Below are positions 1-4,645 of a stretch of DNA of 5,771 nucleotides, in pieces; position 1 is the stretch's first letter; each line of letters starts with the position of its first letter. The notes below the pieces were generated by a model. It saw nothing but the letters and a program-made list of their open reading frames with translations. It searched no databases and was not told the origin of the DNA. This DNA is from Spirochaetia bacterium (lineage in GTDB: Bacteria > Spirochaetota > UBA4802 > UBA5550), in contig JAITPE010000170.1 of the NCBI GenBank assembly GCA_031289575.1, positions 1 through 5,771 of the forward strand, given 5' to 3'. Made by a program: the position numbers and the translations under genes.

Positions 1-142
1 TGATAGTGTCCAATACATGCACTTCCGCATGGTTTAATGGAAATCCAGTGCCGTAATCCCGTGCTATTTTCCTTTCATTGCCCAGCATAGTTGCGGCTTT
101 ATTAATTTTTTCTGCAATGGCAAGAGCCAATTCTCTATTCAT
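1..142 (-). CDS. MarR-family-like transcriptional regulator, N-terminal part (runs off the left edge)
   Basis: The reverse strand opens with ATG at 142-140 and stays open for 47 codons to the window edge. A GAGAGGA ribosome-binding site lies about 7 bases upstream. The peptide begins MNRELALAIAEKIN, continues through a helical stretch, and reaches YGTGFPLNHAEVHVLDTI at residues 30-47. That last segment resembles the family pattern in which a short loop with 'G..pL..aE.h.l..I' leads into the helices before the winged-helix DNA-binding domain of MarR proteins. Only the first third of a typical 140-150-residue protein is visible, so the DNA-recognition helix and wing are not seen. It has its own promoter (205-232) and a perfect inverted repeat in its leader (161-179), which fits an autoregulated repressor. 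The family assignment rests on one short motif and is moderate; an unrelated small helical regulator is the alternative. Confidence 0.6.
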   Translation of the reverse strand, partial: MNRELALAIAEKINKAATMLGNERKIARDYGTGFPLNHAEVHVLDTI

Positions 143-160
143 AACACTATCCTCTCGTTT

Positions 161-179
161 GTGCGGCTCCAAGCCGCAC
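161..179 (-). promoter_or_regulatory. Perfect inverted repeat in the leader of the MarR-like gene (candidate operator)
   Basis: Arms GTGCGGCT (161-168) and AGCCGCAC (172-179) are exact reverse complements around a 3-base centre. The element sits 19 bases upstream of the start codon at 142 and downstream of the predicted transcription start (about 198). It is GC-rich in an AT-rich surround, and neither side has a T-run, so it is not a terminator. A palindrome of this size between promoter and start codon is a typical place for MarR-dimer autorepression. It could instead act as an mRNA hairpin near the ribosome-binding site. Confidence 0.5.
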
Positions 180-204
180 GGTAAATCAACGTCTCTATAA
201 AGAT

Positions 205-232
205 ATTGTAGCGGTTAAAATAATATTGTCAA
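205..232 (-). promoter_or_regulatory. Sigma-70-type promoter for the MarR-like gene
   Basis: Read on the minus strand, a perfect -35 box TTGACA (232-227) is followed after 16 bases by TACAAT (210-205), a five-of-six match to the -10 consensus. Transcription would start near 198, giving a leader of about 55 bases that contains the inverted repeat at 161-179. Confidence 0.65.
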
Positions 233-267
233 TATGTCTTTTGAATTTATTTTTTATTAATTTACAG

Positions 268-296
268 AAAAAAACAGCGCTTACTTCAAGGCGGCT
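268..296 (-). terminator. Rho-independent terminator after the 41-residue ORF
   Basis: Arms AGCGCTT (276-282) and AGGCGGCT (289-296, written with its flanking A) pair over seven positions with one bulged G and a 6-base loop. On the minus strand the stem is followed by a G and then seven Ts (complement of 274-268), just after the stop codon at 304. The plus-strand side also has a T-run (296-300), so it may work in both directions. The imperfect stem makes this moderate. Confidence 0.5.
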
Positions 297-303
297 TTTT
301 CGT

Positions 304-429
304 TCAATTTTCAAGTTCCTTATCCGCTTGCTTTTGTTTTAAATAATTATCTATTGATAATTTACCATCAGAAAACATTCCAATCAAAGAATCAAAAGAT
401 TTTTTCTCCTCTGTAATGGGAGTTAACAT
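304..429 (-). CDS. Small hypothetical protein, 41 residues, divergent from the antitoxin gene
   Basis: ATG at 429-427 is preceded by a textbook GGAGG (440-436) at 6-base spacing, and the frame ends at TGA (306-304). The protein is charged and probably helical: MLTPITEEKKSFDSLIGMF, then SDGKLSIDNYLKQK, and a KELEN end. It has no membrane segment or cysteine. I do not recognise a named family. The 'DGKlsid.ylkqK..eKele' tail has the look of C-terminal segments in small antitoxin-like or regulatory proteins, which is only an impression. Support for a real gene comes from its surroundings: a near-consensus promoter (494-521), a leader inverted repeat (462-485), a strong ribosome-binding site and a downstream terminator. 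It is transcribed divergently from the Phd/YefM gene with a large palindrome between them. Confidence 0.6.
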   Translation of the reverse strand: MLTPITEEKKSFDSLIGMFSDGKLSIDNYLKQKQADKELEN

Positions 430-461
430 AAATATCCTCCATATAATTTTTTGCTCATGCC

Positions 462-485
462 TTTTCAAGAAAAGGATCTTGAAAA
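462..485 (-). repeat. Perfect 9-bp inverted repeat in the leader of the 41-residue ORF
   Basis: TTTTCAAGA (462-470) and TCTTGAAAA (477-485) are exact reverse complements around a 6-base centre. Read on the minus strand, this lies immediately downstream of the expected transcription start (about 487) and about 20 bases upstream of the ribosome-binding site. It could be an operator or a 5'-end hairpin that stabilises the mRNA. No T-run follows on the minus strand, so it is not a standard terminator. Confidence 0.5.
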
Positions 486-493
486 ATTGTGTT

Positions 494-521
494 AGTATAT
501 CCCGTTCATGCGTATTGTCAA
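494..521 (-). promoter_or_regulatory. Sigma-70-type promoter for the 41-residue ORF
   Basis: On the minus strand, TTGACA (521-516, perfect -35) is followed after 16 bases by TATACT (499-494, five of six matches to the -10). The leader to the start codon at 429 would be about 58 bases. Confidence 0.65.
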
Positions 522-532
522 CTGTTTATTAT

Positions 533-560
533 CTACCTGCTACCTGCCGGTAGCCGGTAG
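533..560. promoter_or_regulatory. Palindrome of repeated CTACC/GGTAG units between two divergent promoters (candidate shared operator)
   Basis: The stretch contains CTACC (533-537), CTACC (540-544), GGTAG (549-553) and GGTAG (556-560). It folds as 11 pairs out of 12 around a TGCC centre, with a single T/C mismatch. It lies between the -35 box of the minus-strand promoter (516-521) and the -35 box of the antitoxin promoter (579-584), an ideal position to control both. Phd/YefM antitoxins bind palindromes in their own promoters, so this is the best candidate binding site. The doubled half-sites would fit two dimers bound side by side. Confidence 0.6.
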
Positions 561-578
561 CAAAAGACCTAAAAAATG

Positions 579-607
579 TTGACAAATAAGTCTTAATATG
601 GTATTAT
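579..607 (+). promoter_or_regulatory. Sigma-70-type promoter of the antitoxin gene
   Basis: TTGACA (579-584) is a perfect -35. After exactly 17 bases comes TATTAT (602-607), five of six to the -10 consensus, preceded by TGG (599-601), which gives an extended -10. Transcription would start near 614, leaving a very short leader that carries GGAGG (617-621). Confidence 0.75.
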
Positions 608-627
608 AAAAGTACTGGAGGAATAAA

Positions 628-912
628 ATGGCAATTAACTTAAAAGAAGATATAAAACCTATTTCCTATATAAAAACAAATGCGGCGGAAATGATGAAAT
701 ATGTGAATGAGCGTAAGAACCCTATTGTTATAACTCAAAATGGTGAGGCCAAGGCTGTGTTAATAGATATAGAGACATATCAAGAAACACAAGACGCTTT
801 CGCTTTAATGAATATAATAAAGATTGCTGAAAAAGATATTAAGGATGGAAACATAAAGAAAGCCGACAAAGTGTTTACTGCTATGAGGAAAAAAATTAGC
901 AAAAATGGCTGA
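628..912 (+). CDS. Phd/YefM-family antitoxin (type II toxin-antitoxin), toxin partner degraded
   Basis: This 94-residue protein has the standard Phd/YefM N-terminal DNA-binding and dimerisation half. It shows 'DIKPISYIKTNAAEMM' at residues 8-23, then 'PIVITQNGEAKAVLIDIETY' at 32-51, a pattern typical of the family. The C-terminal half (about 52-94) is charged and helical, as expected for the segment that wraps around and neutralises a RelE/ParE-type toxin. The start is fixed by GGAGG (617-621) 6 bases upstream. Proteins of this family bind the cognate toxin and repress their own operon; the palindrome at 533-560 is the likely target. The stop codon overlaps a second start by 8 bases (ATGGCTGA, 905-912), the translational coupling usual for toxin-antitoxin pairs, but the downstream frame ends after 29 codons. 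The antitoxin therefore appears orphaned. It could still act as a repressor or neutralise toxins encoded elsewhere. Confidence 0.92.
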   Translation: MAINLKEDIKPISYIKTNAAEMMKYVNERKNPIVITQNGEAKAVLIDIETYQETQDAFALMNIIKIAEKDIKDGNIKKADKVFTAMRKKISKNG

Positions 913-994
913 GGAAATAGAACTATATGAAGTAAATATCACAAATTCCCGCCCTGCCGTAAAATATTACATAAATGTAATATTTTTACACTGA
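905..994 (+). pseudogene. Remnant of a RelE/ParE-type toxin gene (N-terminal stub)
   Basis: ATG at 905 overlaps the antitoxin end by 8 bases, and the frame runs 29 codons to TGA (992-994). The first 15 or so residues, MAEEIELYEVNITNS, look like the first beta strand of RelE/ParE toxins (a short acidic lead, then 'Y.V.iT.SA..DL'). The expected helical continuation is absent: the frame runs on as RPAVKYYINVIFLH and enters an AT-rich inverted repeat (959-989). Full-length toxins of this family are about 90-105 residues, so more than two thirds is missing. Toxin identity is inferred from position, coupling and this short start. A real 29-residue peptide is possible but less likely. Confidence 0.55.
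959..989. repeat. AT-rich inverted repeat at the truncation point of the toxin stub
   Basis: GTAAAATATTAC (959-970) pairs with GTAATATTTTTAC (977-989) over 12 positions with one bulged base and an ATAAAT loop. It starts where resemblance to a toxin stops. It may be a deletion scar, the remnant of a small mobile repeat, or a weak hairpin in the antitoxin mRNA tail. Confidence 0.4.
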
Positions 995-1023
995 ATATTT
1001 CTTGCCTTTTTTCATGCTGCTAT

Positions 1024-1066
1024 AAAAAATAAACGGTGCTCTATTCTTTCGCACCGTTTATTTTTT
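1024..1066. terminator. Strong, probably bidirectional Rho-independent terminator
   Basis: A perfect 16-bp stem joins the A-run plus TAAACGGTGC (1024-1039) to GCACCGTTTA plus the T-run (1051-1066), with an 11-base loop. The T6 tail at 1061-1066 is preceded by a GC-containing stem core, the standard layout on the plus strand; the A-run gives the same on the minus strand. It ends the antitoxin transcript. It finishes 20 bases before the cheY-like start, so the operon either starts inside or at this element or reads through it. Confidence 0.85.
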
Positions 1067-1086
1067 GCCTTATCATGGAGGGGTAT

Positions 1087-1443
1087 ATGAAACTGTTGAT
1101 TGTGGATGATTCCAATATCATGAGGAAAGCAATCGGCAAGTACCTGTCCGAATTTAATCTTGAAATAGTAGGCAATGCCGAGAACGGCGAGAAGGCCGTT
1201 GAACTGTTCAAGGAACATCTGCCCGATTTAGTTACGCTTGATATCACAATGCCGAGAATGGACGGCCTTACATGCCTTTCCAAAATGATGGAGATCAAAC
1301 CCGACGCGAGGGTGCTTATTATAAGCGCGCTGAAAGACAACGCTACGGCCATTCAGGCTGTTAAACTTGGAGCAAGGGGCTTTTTATCAAAACCATTTAA
1401 TGAAAAAACGCTGCAGGAAGAGATCACAGCCTGCCTTAAATAA
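1087..1443 (+). CDS. Stand-alone CheY-like response regulator (receiver domain only)
   Basis: This 118-residue single receiver domain has all phosphorylation residues: acidic pair D7-D8 in 'LIVDDS', phospho-acceptor D52 in 'TLDITMPRMDG', S80 in 'IISA' (the Thr/Ser switch) and K102 in 'SKPF'. There is no output domain, so signalling must be by protein-protein contact, as in CheY. An upstream in-frame ATG at 1036 would add 17 residues encoded within the terminator stem and loop. The start at 1087 is preferred because GGAGGGG (1077-1083) sits just before it and the domain begins directly with MKLLIVDD. CheX follows after 17 bases and the Amt-HPt-ATPase kinase after that. The likely role is to accept phosphate from the kinase's HPt histidine and to be dephosphorylated by CheX. 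It need not act on flagella: no other chemotaxis gene is visible. Confidence 0.95.
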   Translation: MKLLIVDDSNIMRKAIGKYLSEFNLEIVGNAENGEKAVELFKEHLPDLVTLDITMPRMDGLTCLSKMMEIKPDARVLIISALKDNATAIQAVKLGARGFLSKPFNEKTLQEEITACLK

Positions 1444-1460
1444 GCTTCAGGGAATATTTT

Positions 1461-1826
1461 ATGAAAGAGAACGAAATAAAAGTATTCATAAAGGTCATAA
1501 CGGATTATTTCGGGAGCGTAACCGGCGGAGAGAGCCTCGCCTCTATGGGGGTTCCCTTTATCAAGGACGCCAAATCTAAAGTTTTTTCATACACCGCAAT
1601 CATAGGAATATCCGGCTCAAGAAAGGGAGGGATTTTTTTTACAACAGAGCGCCCTCTGCTTGAGGATATTGCTTTTCACATACTCGGCGAGAAGGATGTC
1701 GACGAACCCACAATCATGGATCTTGTGGGCGAAATGACAAACGTAATTGCCGGAAATTTGCGCGAAACCTTCGGAAGCTCATTTTTTATATCGGTCCCCA
1801 TAATCATGAAGGGCAAAATCGAATAG
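1461..1826 (+). CDS. cheX: CheX-type phosphatase of CheY~P, truncated by an in-frame TAG
   Basis: CheX proteins remove phosphate from CheY-like receivers. The 121 residues up to the first stop contain the hallmark E-x-x-N catalytic motif: E91 and N94 in 'VGEMTNVIAGN' (residues 89-99) on the long helix. Upstream lie the expected strand segments 'FSYTAIIGISG' (42-52) and 'GGIFFTTERPLLEDIA' (56-71). The start is supported by AGGGA (1449-1453) at 7-base spacing. TAG at 1824-1826 stops the protein after 'MKGKIE'. The same frame continues to TAG 1911-1913 and encodes the missing C-terminal strands, so the intact protein would be 150 residues, close to the usual CheX length. The truncated form keeps the catalytic helix but lacks terminal strands of the core sheet, so folding and dimerisation are doubtful. 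It could be a pseudogene, a read-through gene or a sequencing error. Confidence 0.88.
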   Translation: MKENEIKVFIKVITDYFGSVTGGESLASMGVPFIKDAKSKVFSYTAIIGISGSRKGGIFFTTERPLLEDIAFHILGEKDVDEPTIMDLVGEMTNVIAGNLRETFGSSFFISVPIIMKGKIE

Positions 1827-1913
1827 ATCAGCCTAAAGCTCAACCCGCCGGTCTTTATAATCCCAATCGAGTGGAACGGACATAAGTCTCAGCTTGGAAT
1901 AGGGTTAGAGTAG
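1824..1913 (+). pseudogene. C-terminal part of cheX downstream of the internal TAG
   Basis: Reading on in the cheX frame after TAG 1824-1826 gives 28 codons, ISLKLNPP then VFIIPIEWNGHKSQLGIGLE, ending at TAG 1911-1913. The pattern 'P.f.iPi.W.gh.s.L.iGLe' is the normal last two strands of CheX. There is no plausible separate start codon here. The distal stop lies 9 bases before the Amt-kinase ATG, matching the tight gene spacing elsewhere in the operon. This strongly suggests the ancestral cheX spanned 1461-1913. Confidence 0.8.
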
Positions 1914-1922
1914 GATAGCGCA

Positions 1923-4634
1923 ATGGAGAAAAGCGCGGTTGATATTCTCTGGATTCTCATATCCGGAACTCTTGTCTTTATAATGCAGGCCGGTTTCGCC
2001 ATGGTCGAATCCGGAATGACAAGGTCAAAGAACAGCATCAATGTTGCGATAAAAAATCTTACAGACCTTGGCATATCAACCGTCTTCTTTTGGGCATTCG
2101 GCTTCGCGTTCATGTTCGGCGTATCGTTCAATGGTTTTATCGGAGCGAGTAATTTTTTCTTCACAGCCGGCAGCCTTTCGCTTGCCACATTTGTTTTCTT
2201 TCAAATAACCTTTTGCAGCACCTCCGCTACTATAGTGTCGGGCGCTGTTGCCGAAAGAATGAAATACAGCTCGTACATTATATCAACAATAATCATGTCT
2301 GTTATTATTTATCCGGTTTTTGGGCACTGGGCCTGGGGCGGCGTGCTTGACGGAACAGGATCGGGCTGGCTTGCTTCTAAGGGCTTTATTGATTTTGCCG
2401 GGTCAACCGTTGTTCACAGCATGGGCGGATGGGTTGCCCTTGCGATACTTCTCATAATAGGCCCCCGCCTCGGACGTTTTACGGATGACGGAGGGGTGAA
2501 CCGTATAAATGGAAGCAATATTCCGATTGCGGTGCTTGGAGTTATGCTTCTGTGGTTCGGCTGGTTCGGCTTCAACGGGGGCAGCACGCTTGCCCTCAAT
2601 GATGCCGTGGCCGGAATTATATTGCGTACAACTCTCGCTGCCGCGGCCGGCATGATGGGAGCGCTTTTTGCCGGCTGGCCTATTTTTAAAAAGGCCGATA
2701 TAAATCTTCTCCTCAACGGTTCGCTTGCCGGATTGGTAGCCATTACCGCGTGCTGCCATGTGGTCTCTGAGGTGAACTCCGTTATCATCGGCGCCGCGGG
2801 CGGAATTATTATGATGCTCTGCACATTGCTTCTTGAAAGGCTTAAGATCGATGATGCTGTGGGAGCAATACCTGTGCATCTCGCCGCAGGCATCTGGGGA
2901 ACATTATGTGTAGGCATCTTCGGCAGCCTTGAATTGATCGGCACCGGACTCGACCGCTGGTCACAGATTGTTATTCAGCTCATCGGCATTTTGAGCTGCG
3001 GAGTTTGGGGGTTCGGCGTATCCTTTGCGGCGCTCTTCATCATCAATAAAATTTTTCCTTTGAGAATATCGGCCGCCGATGAAAGAGCGGGACTTAACGT
3101 TACGGAGCACGGCGTTACAACAGAAATTCTTGACCTCTATATAACCCTTGTGGAACAGGCCAAAACAGGAGACATCTCAAAGCGCGCTATCGTTGAACCG
3201 TTTACCGAGGTGGGGCAGATTGCCGGGATGTACAATAATGTTTTGGAAAAACTTGAATCGAGCACGGTTGAAAAAACCGATTATGTGAGCATTCTTGACA
3301 ATGTATCCGACGGATTATTCCTTATGGATAAGGGTGGAATAATATCTCCGTATCATTCATCGGCCCTTGAAAAAATATTTGAGAAAACCGAAATAGCTGG
3401 CAGCGGCTTCACATCGCTGATATCCTCTTACATTGACTCCGCTGTTTTAAATTCGGTCAAGGATTATCAAGAACTTTTATTCGACATAAGCCGGCCCATG
3501 AGAACTTTGGAAAAGATCAATCCGCTCAGAGAGGCCGAGCTCTTTTTTGATCTGGGAACCGGCGAATTTAAAAACAAATTTCTCGAGTTCGCGTTTAAGC
3601 GAATAGAAAAAGGAGATTCTGTTTTCCGCGTAATGGTTCTTGTGCGTGATGTTACAATTGAAAAAGAATTGGCCAAGGAGATTGAGGATACACAAAAAAG
3701 AACAAGCCTTGAAATGGAGCTGTTCTACAGGGTTCTTCATGTCGAACCTGGAACTTTTTCCGGCTTTATATATTCCGCGCTTGATGATCTGGACAGAATA
3801 AATTCAACTCTCTCTGTTCAGGACGGAGACCCGGCAGAAAAGCTGCGCGAGATATTTCGGATTACGCACTCCATCAAGGGCGATTCCGATATGCTCGGAT
3901 TTGATTTCCTTGCCGATTTCGCTCACGAAATAGAAGATAATATTTCGGCGCTGCTTAAACGAGGCGGCATAAAAAACGATGACTTTCTTTCCGTCATTAT
4001 TTCTTTCAGCGAGTTTAAAAGCATCATGGAAAAAATGGAATTGCTGTTCAATAAATGGGGCGCTGCCAATTCTGATGAAATGCCCGCGGATGGAAAACTC
4101 TCTTTACAGCTTGAAACGCTTGTTAAAAAACTTTCGGAACGCCACAATAAAAAAGCTGTCATAGACTGCGGTGAGGTTGATTCCATTGTTCTTTCGACGG
4201 AACTCAAAAAAGCGGTCAAGGACATACTTGTACAATTGATAAGAAATTCCATGTTCCACGGAATAGAGGACGAAAAAACAAGAACGGAATCCGGGAAAAA
4301 CCCCGAAGGCAGGATTGGCGTTTCTTTAAGCAAAAATGATGATACTGTTACTCTTGTTTATTCGGATGACGGGCAGGGAGTTGATGAGAAAAAAATAGCC
4401 CGCAAGATGGCCGAAGAGGGGCATACGGGTGAAATAGCCCGCAGGGATATTTTAAAATATATTTTCACCGATTCAGGCTCAACAGCTTCCAGCGTTAACA
4501 AGAGCGCGGGCCGCGGCGTCGGCCTCGCTCTTGTTAAATCCATTGTTTTGCGCCATAAGGGAAAAATTTTGGTGGACTCCAGACAGGGAAAATCCCTAAA
4601 GTTCACTGTAACGCTCAAAGCGGGGAAAGAATAG
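1923..4634 (+). CDS. Ammonium transporter-CheA-like histidine kinase fusion (Amt-PAS-HPt-HATPase)
   Basis: This is a 903-residue fusion. Residues 1-380 are a complete Amt/Rh-type ammonium channel with about 11 hydrophobic helices and no cleavable signal peptide. They include 'MQAGFAMVESG' (21-31), 'IVSGAVAERM' (104-113), D157 and pore H165 in 'DFAGSTVVHSMGGW', 'WFGWFGFNGGS' (211-221), and the second pore histidine H319 in 'VHLAAGIWGTL'. Residues 385-445 are a cytosolic linker ('RAGLNVTEHGVTTEIL' and 'VEPFTEVGQIAGMYN') of the type that joins Amt domains to signalling domains. About 452-580 is PAS-like ('ILDNVSDGLFLMD'), and 580-600 is a likely coiled coil. About 600-710 is an HPt domain with phospho-accepting H649 in 'ITHSIKGDSDMLGF'. 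About 725-900 is a CheA-type ATPase: N-box N775 in 'LIRNSMFHGIE', G1 'DDGQGVD', F-box 'IFTDSGST', G2 'SAGRGVGLAL'. No C-terminal CheW-binding domain and no receiver domain are present. AGGAT (1912-1916) precedes the start. It is expected in the inner membrane as a trimer, sensing or transporting ammonium and signalling to the CheY-like protein. Confidence 0.95.
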   Translation: MEKSAVDILWILISGTLVFIMQAGFAMVESGMTRSKNSINVAIKNLTDLGISTVFFWAFGFAFMFGVSFNGFIGASNFFFTAGSLSLATFVFFQITFCSTSATIVSGAVAERMKYSSYIISTIIMSVIIYPVFGHWAWGGVLDGTGSGWLASKGFIDFAGSTVVHSMGGWVALAILLIIGPRLGRFTDDGGVNRINGSNIPIAVLGVMLLWFGWFGFNGGSTLALNDAVAGIILRTTLAAAAGMMGALFAGWPIFKKADINLLLNGSLAGLVAITACCHVVSEVNSVIIGAAGGIIMMLCTLLLERLKIDDAVGAIPVHLAAGIWGTLCVGIFGSLELIGTGLDRWSQIVIQLIGILSCGVWGFGVSFAALFIINKIFPLRISAADERAGLNVTEHGVTTEILDLYITLVEQAKTGDISKRAIVEPFTEVGQIAGMYNNVLEKLESSTVEKTDYVSILDNVSDGLFLMDKGGIISPYHSSALEKIFEKTEIAGSGFTSLISSYIDSAVLNSVKDYQELLFDISRPMRTLEKINPLREAELFFDLGTGEFKNKFLEFAFKRIEKGDSVFRVMVLVRDVTIEKELAKEIEDTQKRTSLEMELFYRVLHVEPGTFSGFIYSALDDLDRINSTLSVQDGDPAEKLREIFRITHSIKGDSDMLGFDFLADFAHEIEDNISALLKRGGIKNDDFLSVIISFSEFKSIMEKMELLFNKWGAANSDEMPADGKLSLQLETLVKKLSERHNKKAVIDCGEVDSIVLSTELKKAVKDILVQLIRNSMFHGIEDEKTRTESGKNPEGRIGVSLSKNDDTVTLVYSDDGQGVDEKKIARKMAEEGHTGEIARRDILKYIFTDSGSTASSVNKSAGRGVGLALVKSIVLRHKGKILVDSRQGKSLKFTVTLKAGKE

Positions 4635-4645
4635 GGAGCAATTCA

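Noticed and set aside
533..560. CRISPR-like or tandem repeat array from the repeated CTACC/GGTAG units
   Set aside because: The units are 5 bases long, arranged as an inverted pair, and occur only four times; an operator palindrome fits better.
1036..1086. Upstream in-frame ATG extending the CheY-like protein by 17 residues
   Set aside because: The extension is encoded by the terminator loop and stem, has no good ribosome-binding site, and receiver domains begin directly at MKLLIVDD.
1367..1579. 70-codon plus-strand ORF spanning the cheY/cheX junction
   Set aside because: It is out of frame with two well-supported genes, strongly basic, and without a ribosome-binding site or family resemblance.
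1824..1826. Pyrrolysine or general TAG recoding as the explanation for the internal cheX stop
   Set aside because: TAG also serves as the apparent true stop of the Amt-kinase (4632-4634) and of the extended cheX (1911-1913), and CheX is not a known pyrrolysine protein; kept only as an alternative to test.
1087..1826. A flagellar chemotaxis operon
   Set aside because: No CheW, CheR, CheB, receptor or flagellar gene is present, and the kinase lacks the CheW-binding domain; CheY and CheX here more likely serve the Amt-kinase.
2403..2944. Two long antisense ORFs (158 and 176 codons) opposite the Amt domain
   Set aside because: They lie fully within the unmistakable Amt coding sequence, have low-complexity Ala/Pro/Ser-rich or basic compositions, and resemble no family; they are shadows of codon bias.
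3923..4618. Antisense ORFs opposite the HPt and ATPase domains
   Set aside because: They are opposite strongly conserved kinase motifs and show only Ser/Leu-rich shadow composition.
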